From the NCBI GenBank assembly GCA_021324365.1, contig JAJPJE010000125.1, forward strand, positions 1-41,419: a stretch of 41,419 bases of DNA. Reading direction: 5' to 3'. This document shows, piece by piece, positions 34,251-41,419 of the stretch. Position numbers and translations under genes: made by a program. Below the pieces are notes generated by a model. It saw only the letters and a program-made list of their open reading frames with translations, did no database searches and was not told the origin of the DNA. The DNA is from Terriglobia bacterium. GTDB taxonomy: Bacteria; Acidobacteriota; Terriglobia; Terriglobales; Acidobacteriaceae. Each line of letters opens with the position of its first letter. Positions within the stretch are counted from its first letter, which is position 1.

Positions 34251-35936
34251 ATGGGCCGAAAGCTCGGATTGATTCTGGCGCTGGCAGCAGTGGCCCTACC
34301 CTTGTGCGCTGCCACTCCGGCTTCAATTTCCGGATTTGTCAGAGATTCCGCCGGCACTCCGCAGATGGGCGCCTCGGTGGCCGTCTTTGCGCGGCGCGGA
34401 TTCCAGGAGTTCACGTCCTATACTGACGCTCGCGGTTACTTCTCCGTTCCGGATCTCGGAGCTGGCCTCTACGACGTAAAAGTCAGTGCACCTTCGTTTC
34501 TCCCGACCCTGCGCGAAGGCGTCGCCCTGCGCGCCGGTGCAAGCATGCTTTTGAACCTGACGCTCAGCACCTTGGGCGATGCCATCAAGCTCATTCCCTC
34601 AAAGCAGAGCACGAGCGTCGATGACGACTGGAAATGGACCTTACGATCGGCCGCAAATCGTCCGATTCTGCGCATCAAGAATGGCGCCCCGGTGGTCATT
34701 GCGAACCCGAACCTGCAGGAACCCACGAAGGCGAGTGTTGCATTCCTGTCCGGATCGGAAGGCGATAACTTTGGTCCATCCGGCGAAATGAGCACGAACT
34801 TTGCCGTACAAAAGAGCTTGTTTGGTTCGGGAACACTGCGCCTGAACGGCGATGTGGGATACGGCCCCGGACCTGCAGCAACAGTGTTGCGCACTTCGTA
34901 TTCGCGCATGATGCCTGACGGATCACGCGCTGAATTTGCCGTCACCGCGCATCACTTCTCCTTCTCGCCCGATCCATCGCTGCGCGATCAGACGATGGAT
35001 GCTCTGACTGCCACTGCAGCCGATACCATCACGCTTGCCGATGTGGTTGAGATGCAGTTTGGAACTGAGTTCCAGACCGTGCAATTTCTCGGCGCTGTTG
35101 ATGAAGTGAAACCATTCGGCAGGGTCGATGTCCACCTCTCTCCGGATACGGTGGTTGAATATCAATATGCGACCTCGGTTCCGAATATGCGCCCAAGCAA
35201 AGGATTCGATTCAGCACCGGCCGATCTGACGGAAACGAATCCGCGTATGTCAATTCTCGGTTCGAATCCGGTGCTGGAGAAGGGACACCACCAGGAGATT
35301 TCCCTGTCGCGCCGCATGGGCGCTACCAACCTGCAGGTCGCAGTTTTCGACGATCAGATACGAAACACCGCGCTAACGGGCGTCGGTGATCAGGGTGGCG
35401 AGTGGGGCAACGTGTTGAGCGACCTGTATTCCGGCACATTTGCGTACACGGGCGCCGACCTTAAGACCGCCGGTGTGCGCCTAGTGGTACAGCGGAAGCT
35501 GCGAAAAGATTTGGCTGCGACCGTGGACTACGCCTACGGCGGTGTCTTGGCCCTGCAGGGCACGCCAACGGACATCGCGTCGGTTCGCGATCTGAGCAGA
35601 AAAGATTATCGTCATGCGGTGGCGGTGAAGTTGGCTGGCGATCTGCCCTCGACAGGCACGCATTGCATCGTTACTTACCGCTGGATCAACGGCAATGCCT
35701 TGACGCCGGTGGACATGTTCAACGTTTCCGCTGGACAGGCAGATCCATATTTCAATATCTTCATTCGCCAGCCGATTCCGTGGGGCACATTCCTTTCCGG
35801 CAGAATGGAAGCGCTGCTGGATATCCGCAACTTGCTGGCACAGGGTTATCTGCCGATGGAGCGCGGAAACGTATCGCCGGTTTACCTGGTGCAGTCGGCG
35901 CGAAGCGTACGGGGGGGAGTCGCGTTCGTCTTCTAG
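34251..35936 (+). CDS. Carboxypeptidase-regulatory-domain protein with a predicted outer-membrane barrel
   Basis: A 561-residue exported protein with a signal peptide (residues 1-18, CAA-T). Residues about 20-95 are a carboxypeptidase regulatory-like domain: SGFVRDSAGTPQMGASVAVF, then TDARGYFSVPDLGAGLYDVKV. The rest is rich in alternating hydrophobic strands and ends GGVAFVF, the C-terminal aromatic signature of outer-membrane beta-barrels. It is shorter than typical acidobacterial TonB-dependent receptors with this domain, and I see no clear TonB plug. ATG 34251 has GGGAG upstream; ATG 34236 is an alternative. Location in the outer membrane is inferred. Confidence 0.8.
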   Translation: MGRKLGLILALAAVALPLCAATPASISGFVRDSAGTPQMGASVAVFARRGFQEFTSYTDARGYFSVPDLGAGLYDVKVSAPSFLPTLREGVALRAGASMLLNLTLSTLGDAIKLIPSKQSTSVDDDWKWTLRSAANRPILRIKNGAPVVIANPNLQEPTKASVAFLSGSEGDNFGPSGEMSTNFAVQKSLFGSGTLRLNGDVGYGPGPAATVLRTSYSRMMPDGSRAEFAVTAHHFSFSPDPSLRDQTMDALTATAADTITLADVVEMQFGTEFQTVQFLGAVDEVKPFGRVDVHLSPDTVVEYQYATSVPNMRPSKGFDSAPADLTETNPRMSILGSNPVLEKGHHQEISLSRRMGATNLQVAVFDDQIRNTALTGVGDQGGEWGNVLSDLYSGTFAYTGADLKTAGVRLVVQRKLRKDLAATVDYAYGGVLALQGTPTDIASVRDLSRKDYRHAVAVKLAGDLPSTGTHCIVTYRWINGNALTPVDMFNVSAGQADPYFNIFIRQPIPWGTFLSGRMEALLDIRNLLAQGYLPMERGNVSPVYLVQSARSVRGGVAFVF

Positions 35937-35967
35937 CGTATCCCTTCGATTGGACTGATCTGCCCAT

Positions 35968-36001
35968 GCTCCGATGTCGTTCGGAGCGTTTCTGTTTTTT
36001 T
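35968..36001 (+). terminator. Intrinsic terminator after the barrel-protein gene
   Basis: A perfect 7-bp stem (GCTCCGA / TCGGAGC, 6-nt loop) is followed by GTTTCTGTTTTTTT. It starts about 30 bp after the stop codon and is the clearest Rho-independent terminator in the window. Confidence 0.85.
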
Positions 36002-36064
36002 CGCAGCTGTTTCCGCAACTGAGCAGACGCCGTCGTCAACTGCTGTAGCTTTTGGTCGATTTCA

Positions 36065-36093
36065 TTGCGCGATTGGATTTCACACATTAGAAT
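36065..36093 (+). promoter_or_regulatory. Candidate promoter of the tRNA-Lys gene
   Basis: TTGCGC (36065-36070) and TAGAAT (36088-36093) are separated by exactly 17 bp, about 170 bp upstream of the tRNA. The -10 box is strong; the -35 box matches only in its first half. Confidence 0.4.
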
Positions 36094-36263
36094 TGAACTG
36101 CGTTTGCTTGTGCCGGTTGGCACGACAAATGATGAACACCGGCAACCCAGCGGTGTTCAATGGTAGATTCGGTGCAGGGCTAAACGCGTTTCCCATAAAA
36201 GCTCCCAACCAACATCTTCCTGAAGGCACGGCGGCTTTACATTGCCGCGATGCTGATCAGACT

Positions 36264-36339
<76 letters not shown>

Positions 36340-36363
36340 ACCCTTTTATTTTCAACACGCCGT

Positions 36364-37719
36364 TCACGCGGTGGCCTCTTTTTGGTAACAACTTGGTAGC
36401 AACTGTTTGACTACGTCAGCAATTGGCCGCTGAAAGTCGTCCACAGTCGCACGGTCGTATACGTCCATCGCGAGGTTCACCTTGGCGTGACCGAGAATGC
36501 CGGAGATCACCTTGGGGTGAACGCCGTTGCGCCGCAGCGTGGTTGTGAGTGTGTGACGGAAATCGTGCCAGCCGCCAAGCGAGATACCCAACTCCTTCGC
36601 GGCAGGCTGCAGATAGCGGCGAAGCGCATTCCCCGGATTGATGGGCGTGCCAGTTCGTGAACGGAAGACCCACTCACCACTCCCAAGCTTCTTCATCCGC
36701 TCCAGCAACGCAGGATCGACTGGCAGCGAGCGTTCCGAGGTCTTCGATTTCACCGCGTCGACTTCGCCGTCGAAAATCCGGCGCTCGACGCGAAGCACGT
36801 TGCCGTTGAAATCCGACCAGCGGAGCGCAACCGCCTCACCGATCCGCAAACCCGACGCCGCAAGAAACAGCACCAGCGTTGCGTATGGTTCTTCCAGTTT
36901 CTCCGCAATCGCCTTCACCTGCTTAGGCGTCATCACCGTACGGACCACCTTCCGTCCGCCAGTGCGCTTGGGCAGCTTAATGCGAGTGCAGGGATTCTTC
37001 GGAAGCCAACCGCAATCGGTCGCCCATCCGAGCGTGAGCGCCAACACCACCCTCATGCTGCGGAGTGAGCTTTCACTGTACTTGCGGGCCTGCTCCGTAA
37101 GGAAATTCTGGATCTCCTCGCGGTTGATGGCCGCGATCTTCCGCTTGCCGAACGTCGCAAGAACGTAAGCACGCAACGTGTGCTGGTAGTGGCTGAGAGT
37201 GGAATTCTTCATCGTCGCGCCCTCCGCCTTTTCCCAGCGCTCGGTTAACTCCTGAAAGCTCATGTCCGCTGTCGTCGATGAGACTCGCAGGTGTTCCAAC
37301 AAGCAGTTTCGTGCCGCGTTCTTCGTAGGCAGTTCAGCCAGAGTGCCGAGGCGCACCTTACGCAGGTGCCTCTCGATCTGGCCGTCCGGCTTGCGGATAT
37401 CTTCGCGGAACATTCCGTACCACACCTTTGCTCGTGTTCCTCGTTGAAACACGTGTCCTCGTTGATACCGAAAAAGCATAGTGGTCCTTTCCGGTTTCAA
37501 CGATTTCCCGCTTTCGATTCTCGCGCGCAGTTGCTCGGAAAGCAACTCCGCATCGAAGCGGATTATTCGACCAACGCGAACGGCGGGAAGCTCATTGATG
37601 TGCCGCCTCACCCAAGAGCCGGATACGCCCAGCAGATCAGCAACATCCGCAACGCTTAACAGAGCACGTGAATTGTCTGCGGATTGCAAGATCAGTACGC
37701 GGCGGTGGGATTTCTTCAC
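36364..37719 (-). CDS. Tyrosine recombinase (integrase) with an N-terminal helix-turn-helix
   Basis: A 451-residue site-specific recombinase that inserts and excises the island. Residues about 19-65 form an excisionase-like helix-turn-helix (LSVADVADLLGVSGSWVRRHI). An arm-binding region (about 85-145) and a core-binding domain (about 153-245) follow. The catalytic set is complete: Arg292, Lys324, His385, Arg388, His411 and nucleophile Tyr421, so it should be active. The start is GTG with AGGGG upstream. The gene reads toward the tRNA, a common layout for tRNA-integrated elements. The N-terminal addition is not part of the usual integrase. Confidence 0.95.
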   Translation of the reverse strand: MKKSHRRVLILQSADNSRALLSVADVADLLGVSGSWVRRHINELPAVRVGRIIRFDAELLSEQLRARIESGKSLKPERTTMLFRYQRGHVFQRGTRAKVWYGMFREDIRKPDGQIERHLRKVRLGTLAELPTKNAARNCLLEHLRVSSTTADMSFQELTERWEKAEGATMKNSTLSHYQHTLRAYVLATFGKRKIAAINREEIQNFLTEQARKYSESSLRSMRVVLALTLGWATDCGWLPKNPCTRIKLPKRTGGRKVVRTVMTPKQVKAIAEKLEEPYATLVLFLAASGLRIGEAVALRWSDFNGNVLRVERRIFDGEVDAVKSKTSERSLPVDPALLERMKKLGSGEWVFRSRTGTPINPGNALRRYLQPAAKELGISLGGWHDFRHTLTTTLRRNGVHPKVISGILGHAKVNLAMDVYDRATVDDFQRPIADVVKQLLPSCYQKEATA

Positions 37720-37830
37720 GGCGACCCCTGCTGTTCCTGGTATTCAGTTGGATCGAAATGGAAGGAAGGGAGAATGGATCAACGGTGAATGGGTTAAGGG
37801 AAGGGACTCCGCCCTGGGTTTGCCGCTGGC

Positions 37831-37849
37831 GGCGGGCCTGCGGCCCGCC
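37831..37849. repeat. GC-rich inverted repeat between integrase and ATPase genes
   Basis: GGCGGGCC-TGC-GGCCCGCC is a perfect 8-bp stem with a 3-nt loop in the 179-bp gap. It lacks a T-tract in either direction, so it could be a recombination or regulatory element rather than a terminator. Confidence 0.45.
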
Positions 37850-37898
37850 TCGCGCCCTGTGGGTCTTGTGGTTTTGTGGTGGCGTTCCGCCGTGTTGC

Positions 37899-39011
37899 TC
37901 ATTCCTGCTGCTGCAGGAATTGTCGAAAGAGCGGGTGATAGAGCTTGTATCGCCCGCGACCTGAGCGAATGAGGAGTCCTCGCTCAGTTAATCGCCTGAA
38001 GTATTCGTATTGGAATTGTTTTACGAACGGATTCGGGCTGACTTCGTGTTCGTCCGCGTGAGCAAGTGCTCGAAGGAGAGCGACATCTTTGTCGGAAAGG
38101 TGGGCCAAGTCCGAGTTGAATTTTTCTCGCTCCAAGTGGGCCGCGATTTCGTGCCACACATCAGATGGAGCGCGATCGGGGAGGGCGAGCAATTCGCGGC
38201 TGATGAACGCGAGGAAATAGGGGTGGCCGATTGTCTTCTCGTACAGCCACTCCGCAATAGTGCTGACGACTCCGTTCTCCCCAAATACCGCCTTTGCGTA
38301 TTCCAGTGTTTCGGCAGGAGTGAATGGCGCGAGCACGAGCTTGCTGTAGAAACGCACGGCAGGTTCGGCGAAGCTGTGAATTCCTGAGAAGTAATGGCTC
38401 TTTGCGGAAAAACACACGCTAAAGTTCATCCCCTCGACTGCCAAGGCTTGAAATTGATCGCGAATCGTTAAGGCGGTGTCGCCCGATGCGACGGAGAGGT
38501 TCTGAAGATCGTCCAGGAAGAACACTGCGCCTGCCAGTCGTGCGGGCCGAATGAACCGATGCCATGCTTCTGTCAGCGTGTGCCTCAGGAGCGCGCTGCC
38601 TGACGTCAGAAATCGACGTTGTGCGTCGCGCTCGACTGTGATCGGGCCTGCCTTAACTTGCTTGAACTTCCAGTTACGCGCTTCGGTACGGAGTCGCGCC
38701 GTCACTGAATCAGAAGCTGCAAGCGCGTCCGCGAGCTTGTCACAGAGGGACTCTGCAAATCTGAGGTAATCGCCGATGTCCTGAGAAACGGCAAGATGGA
38801 CGGGTAGTATTTGCGGTGCGACTTGAAAGCAGCAGTCGGCGAGCCTGAAAAGAAGGCTGCTCTTGCCAATGCCCCAATTGCCGAGAACGGCAAACGACGG
38901 AGTTCGCGTCGTGATGAGCCCTTGCCGTAGTGCTGTTTCGAAAGACTGGATTTCGCGTGTGCGTCCGATGAAATTCGCGGGTCTGGCTGGAAAACTTGGC
39001 TCTGGCAGCAT
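37899..39011 (-). CDS. AAA-type P-loop ATPase with a C-terminal winged-helix-like region
   Basis: A 370-residue ATPase of the Orc1/Cdc6-like or STAND-like type. Residues 1-20 contain FIGRTREI, the box that often opens such ATPase domains. Walker A is GNWGIGKSS (44-52) and Walker B is VFFLDDLQ (163-170). The region after about 275 is helical and ends in a winged-helix-like segment (LTERGLLIRSGRGRYKLYHPLF). ATG 39011 was chosen for GAGGA just upstream; a TTG at 39086 keeps the frame open but would place a 28-bp palindrome inside the coding region. Possible roles are element replication, regulation or defence; none is established. Confidence 0.8.
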   Translation of the reverse strand: MLPEPSFPARPANFIGRTREIQSFETALRQGLITTRTPSFAVLGNWGIGKSSLLFRLADCCFQVAPQILPVHLAVSQDIGDYLRFAESLCDKLADALAASDSVTARLRTEARNWKFKQVKAGPITVERDAQRRFLTSGSALLRHTLTEAWHRFIRPARLAGAVFFLDDLQNLSVASGDTALTIRDQFQALAVEGMNFSVCFSAKSHYFSGIHSFAEPAVRFYSKLVLAPFTPAETLEYAKAVFGENGVVSTIAEWLYEKTIGHPYFLAFISRELLALPDRAPSDVWHEIAAHLEREKFNSDLAHLSDKDVALLRALAHADEHEVSPNPFVKQFQYEYFRRLTERGLLIRSGRGRYKLYHPLFRQFLQQQE

Positions 39012-39026
39012 GACTTCCTCAAGAAA

Positions 39027-39054
39027 CTCAAGGTCCTCAATTGAGGACCTTGAG
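39027..39054. promoter_or_regulatory. Perfect 28-bp palindrome upstream of the AAA ATPase
   Basis: Two 14-bp arms, CTCAAGGTCCTCAA and TTGAGGACCTTGAG, meet with no spacer, 16 bp before the predicted start codon. A palindrome this long is unlikely by chance. It could be an operator for a dimeric protein, a replication or recombination site, or a cruciform. Confidence 0.65.
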
Positions 39055-39152
39055 GATGTTGATTTCTTGGTAGGCGCGAAGGGCAATTTTCACGATTGGC
39101 ACATCGTGTGGTTGTGGATTGTGTTTGAGACTGTGGTTGTGGCGGCTGCCCT

Positions 39153-39434
39153 TCAGGGCCGGACGGGCTGGCAGTCTCCCTGATGGTTACGCGGCAGCCA
39201 GCAATCGGGTGTTATCAGACAATGTTGGCCAATGCTCTTGTTTTGCTCGTGCCACCAATAACGATTTGCTAGGTCTGCGGCAGTGGCTGTATCTGTCCCC
39301 GCCTTGAACTCTCGTTCAAAGTCGAACCGCCAAGGCTTCTGCCACTCGTCCATGGGCATATTGATCGAAGCGAGCGCTGCACGTACCTCACGCAGCCACG
39401 TCGTGTAATCGACGTTTATTTTGAGTTTTTCCAT
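39153..39434 (-). CDS. Small protein with a C-terminal Cys/His cluster
   Basis: A 93-residue protein of unknown function. The N-terminal half is helical and acidic/aromatic (TWLREVRAALASI, EWQKPWRFDFEREF); YWWHEQNK follows. The C-terminus has HCLITPDC and then NHQGDC, a possible zinc site made of Cys and His. AGG lies at suitable spacing from the ATG. It is probably an accessory gene of the mobile element. Confidence 0.6.
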   Translation of the reverse strand: MEKLKINVDYTTWLREVRAALASINMPMDEWQKPWRFDFEREFKAGTDTATAADLANRYWWHEQNKSIGQHCLITPDCWLPRNHQGDCQPVRP

Positions 39435-39559
39435 TTGTAACCTGCCAGAATTATTGGGAGTGCACGATGGGCAGACGGGGGTACACGTCGCCCATCGTGC
39501 GTTGTGGAAGGACTGGAGAAGTGGGCTGCTTGCTCTTTGTGGGTGGGAGTTTGGGAGGG

Positions 39560-39748
39560 TCAGTTGACGACTTTCGGAACCAGACTGCGGTTCTCAACGA
39601 AGGCGTAGTCGTTGAACGGCTTTGAGCTGCCGACTCCGAGTTTCACGAATGCAAGCGAGATCCACTCATTGCATTTCTCGATGATTCGGGCTTCGCCGAG
39701 AATCGTCTCGTTCAAGACAACGTAATGCGTGTAGGCGTCGTTTGGCAT
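39560..39748 (-). CDS. Small protein of unknown function
   Basis: A 62-residue protein with no recognised domain. The start is well supported by TTGGAGGTG seven nt upstream of ATG. Its C-terminal half (LAFVKLGVGSSKPFNDYAFVEN) resembles the end of the truncated protein at the window edge (CLVKLGQGNNGYKIVEE), suggesting a small island-specific family. Confidence 0.55.
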   Translation of the reverse strand: MPNDAYTHYVVLNETILGEARIIEKCNEWISLAFVKLGVGSSKPFNDYAFVENRSLVPKVVN

Positions 39749-39804
39749 GACGCACCTCCAAGGCTTTGTGGTTTTGGGTTTGTGGAATAGGGAAATACGG
39801 CGAG

Positions 39805-40311
39805 TCAGCGCCGTTTCGCGGGCTGGTCTGCGGAGCCGTTGTTCTTCGGGCAGGGTTGGTCGAGCAGGTCCTCGAACACGACGAATCCCTGCGGCTCCGA
39901 ATTGGCTGCCGCCTCGATCAGCGCGGCCGGGACGCCCAGGTCGCGCAACTTCTCGGCCCGAAAGACCAGTCGTGGCTTCGGGCTGCGGTCGTCGGGATCG
40001 AGCATTCGCAGGTCAACCAGCGTTCCGTTCCGTTTGCGGTATGCCGGCCAACTCGTGTTGTTGATGGTCACGACGGCGTCGTGCATCTTCACCTCCAATT
40101 TGTGGGTTCGCACACGGGCGAAGTGTCGCAGAACGCGGACACTGAGCGGGTGCGTGACTGCACGTTCGATTTGTGGTTTGGCTTGGTATTTCAGCAGTTG
40201 CGGATCGGCTTCCAACTCTTTCTCTACTGAATCGCGATCTGATTCAGCCGCAAGGCAGAAAGCCGAGCCACTGCAGGTGGTGACGAGGTATTTCCAGAAG
40301 TTCGGCGTCAT
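39805..40311 (-). CDS. Unknown protein coupled to the HipA-like kinase
   Basis: A 168-residue protein with no recognised domain. Its ATG overlaps the stop codon of the kinase gene as ATGA, so the two are translationally coupled and likely act together. It has no membrane segment; there is a basic central region (ARVRTHKLEVK, AYRKRN) and a Pro/Lys-rich tail. It could be the kinase substrate, an antitoxin or another partner. It does not look like DUF3037, which often accompanies this kinase family. Confidence 0.65.
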   Translation of the reverse strand: MTPNFWKYLVTTCSGSAFCLAAESDRDSVEKELEADPQLLKYQAKPQIERAVTHPLSVRVLRHFARVRTHKLEVKMHDAVVTINNTSWPAYRKRNGTLVDLRMLDPDDRSPKPRLVFRAEKLRDLGVPAALIEAAANSEPQGFVVFEDLLDQPCPKNNGSADQPAKRR

Positions 40312-41117
40312 GGCTGTTCTTGCCTCCACGAGCCGAACGGGTTGTGTGGTGATTTGTGGAGTTCCGCGATCAACTCCCGGACGCGGCTGCGGCGGGAATC
40401 AATGCGCTCAAGCAAATGGAAGAGCGCATCCGATTCCGCCCATTCCCGCGGCACCTCAGCGGCAATCGCTTGCAATGTACTGAACGGAAACGATTCGATC
40501 CGGCTCAGCCACGGCTCAAACGAGTGCCATCCACAGATGCCGCTGTACACGAGCCTGTGCGCGTACAGTCCGCGGAGCGTGCTGTCTGGGAAGCTCCATT
40601 CATCGGCGTTGAAGCAATAGCCGAAGTCGATGAAATGAGCGCGGAAGGTCCGCTTTCGGCAAAATACGGCTTGCCGTCCGTCACTGTTGCACAGCCACTT
40701 ATCGAGGGCGAAGACGCCGGCGAATTCATCCAGGTTTTCGACCTTGTGAAGAGCTGACTCGGGGAGGTAGTCGACAGCTCCAAGGCCGGAAATGATGCGC
40801 GAGCCAAAAGCCGGACCCGGCGAGCATTTCACGGTGGAGTTGGCGAGCCGTATGACCAGCGAAGGATCGCGTTCGACGAACTCTTCCGGAACGGACAGAA
40901 TCGCTGGCTCCGGAATGGTGAGGCCGAGCGCGCGTCCAATCGAGCAGGCAAGCCACTCATTGACAAGCACGCGCGGCGATTGCGGATTGTTCGCAAACTT
41001 GACTACGTAGGCGTTGCCGTCATTCGCGATGAGCATGTGCGATTGCGCTCCTCCCCTCATGGGGCGCACGTAGCAGGTTGCGACTAACTGCGGTGGTGAA
41101 AGCGTTTGTGGGTTCAT
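40308..41117 (-). CDS. HipA-like kinase
   Basis: A 269-residue kinase of the short HipA family (HipA_2 type), without the N-terminal domain of classical HipA. Key features are visible: Lys40 in YVVKF, Glu54 in NEW, a catalytic loop DKWLCNSDGR (Asp139, Asn144, Asp146) and IDFG with metal-binding Asp164. The loop has Gly between Asp146 and Arg148 where NxDR is usual. CGGAG lies upstream of the ATG. HipA proteins phosphorylate translation factors in toxin-antitoxin modules; the role of the short form is not settled. It is followed by a coupled partner gene. Confidence 0.85.
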   Translation of the reverse strand: MNPQTLSPPQLVATCYVRPMRGGAQSHMLIANDGNAYVVKFANNPQSPRVLVNEWLACSIGRALGLTIPEPAILSVPEEFVERDPSLVIRLANSTVKCSPGPAFGSRIISGLGAVDYLPESALHKVENLDEFAGVFALDKWLCNSDGRQAVFCRKRTFRAHFIDFGYCFNADEWSFPDSTLRGLYAHRLVYSGICGWHSFEPWLSRIESFPFSTLQAIAAEVPREWAESDALFHLLERIDSRRSRVRELIAELHKSPHNPFGSWRQEQP

Positions 41118-41213
41118 GTGGTACTCCGAGCGACAAATCGCCCCGCTATCGCGCGAGGCGAATTGCCTTTTTGTGGATTTGTTTTGGGGTTGAACTGAGG
41201 AGGGAGGAAAGAA

Positions 41214-41248
41214 TCCGAGTCAGAGAGTTTGTGTCTCTCTGACTCGGA
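41214..41248 (-). terminator. Long perfect hairpin downstream of the edge gene
   Basis: A perfect 14-bp stem (TCCGAGTCAGAGAG / CTCTCTGACTCGGA) with a 7-nt loop lies 21 bp after the stop codon of the truncated minus-strand gene. Read in that direction it is followed by TTCTTTCC, only partly T-rich, so it could be a terminator or a processing site. Confidence 0.55.
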
Positions 41249-41269
41249 ACAGGTGGGTATTGCAGCCGA

Positions 41270-41419
41270 TCAGGCGGCAGCTTCGGGCAAGAACTCTTCG
41301 ACGATCTTGTACCCGTTGTTGCCCTGACCGAGCTTCACCAGGCAGGGGAGATGGAGTTCCATTCCGGCTTCGATCTCGCTCTCCGGAATGTCGTAACCGC
41401 TCGCTTCCAACCGCTCCGC
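41270..41419 (-). CDS. C-terminal end of a protein cut by the window edge
   Basis: The last 49 codons of a minus-strand gene ending in TGA at 41272-41270. The visible part (LVKLGQGNNGYKIVEEF, then LPEAAA) has no recognised domain. Codon usage looks coding throughout and the frame is open to the edge. It shares a VKLGxG pattern with the 62-residue protein at 39560-39748. The start lies outside the window. Confidence 0.6.
   Translation of the reverse strand, partial: AERLEASGYDIPESEIEAGMELHLPCLVKLGQGNNGYKIVEEFLPEAAA

Larger units (their letters stand above)
35937..36263. other. Intergenic region before the tRNA-Lys gene
   Basis: About 327 bp with no convincing gene. It contains the terminator at 35968-36001, a possible tRNA promoter at 36065-36093 and a small inverted repeat GTGCC / GGCAC at 36110-36123. 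Open frames here cross these elements and look like noise. Confidence 0.6.

Noticed and set aside
37831-37849. GC-rich inverted repeat as a CRISPR-like or terminator element
   Set aside because: It is single-copy with no spacers and lacks a T-tract; kept only as an unexplained inverted repeat.

Overview
The window looks like a chromosomal segment from an Acidobacteriota bacterium, most likely the Terriglobia/Koribacter-like branch. The inference rests on family content rather than a database match: a GWxTD-domain protein next to a carboxypeptidase-regulatory-domain beta-barrel protein, an acidobacterial-style secreted VWA protein, a secreted protein ending in the Cys-containing C-terminal domain common in acidobacterial pilin-like proteins, a DUF3500 protein, and many secreted proteins of unknown function. 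Genes are tightly packed on both strands and many have clear GGAG-type ribosome binding sites.

Region 1 (1-8150) is housekeeping: a cold-shock protein, a secreted HExxH/TPR protein, a secreted alpha/beta hydrolase with an EF-hand-like loop, a Tat-exported DUF3500 protein, queG (tRNA queuosine synthesis) and an overlapping gene pair that best fits the electron-bifurcating transhydrogenase NfnAB. Region 2 (8366-19102) is envelope and signalling: the pilin-like-tailed secreted protein, a small coiled-coil protein, an M23 peptidase with a secreted companion, a GT39-type glycosyltransferase carrying a TPR tail, an NTF2-like secreted protein, a large hybrid histidine kinase with two kinase modules, and a VWA protein.

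Region 3 (19210-24611) is the glyoxylate shunt. aceA and aceB form an operon with an intrinsic terminator, transcribed divergently from a TPR protein ending in a helix-turn-helix. The shared intergenic region holds two related palindromes, one beside each promoter, suggesting the TPR-HTH protein is a dedicated regulator. Region 4 (24621-35936) has a GtrA-like membrane protein, a secreted GH31 glycosidase, a protein built from two near-identical 44-residue repeats, small membrane proteins, a MacA-like adaptor with its ATPase but no permease, and the GWxTD/beta-barrel pair ending in a strong terminator.

Region 5 (36264 to the end) is a genomic island. A tRNA-Lys(CTT) gene is followed 24 bp later by a tyrosine recombinase with its own N-terminal helix-turn-helix domain. 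After it come only minus-strand accessory genes: a stand-alone AAA-type ATPase with a perfect 28-bp palindrome just upstream of its start, several small unknown proteins, and a HipA-like kinase translationally coupled (ATGA) to an unknown partner. The far end of the island lies outside the window. The most unusual material is here and at the aceA/regulator intergenic region.
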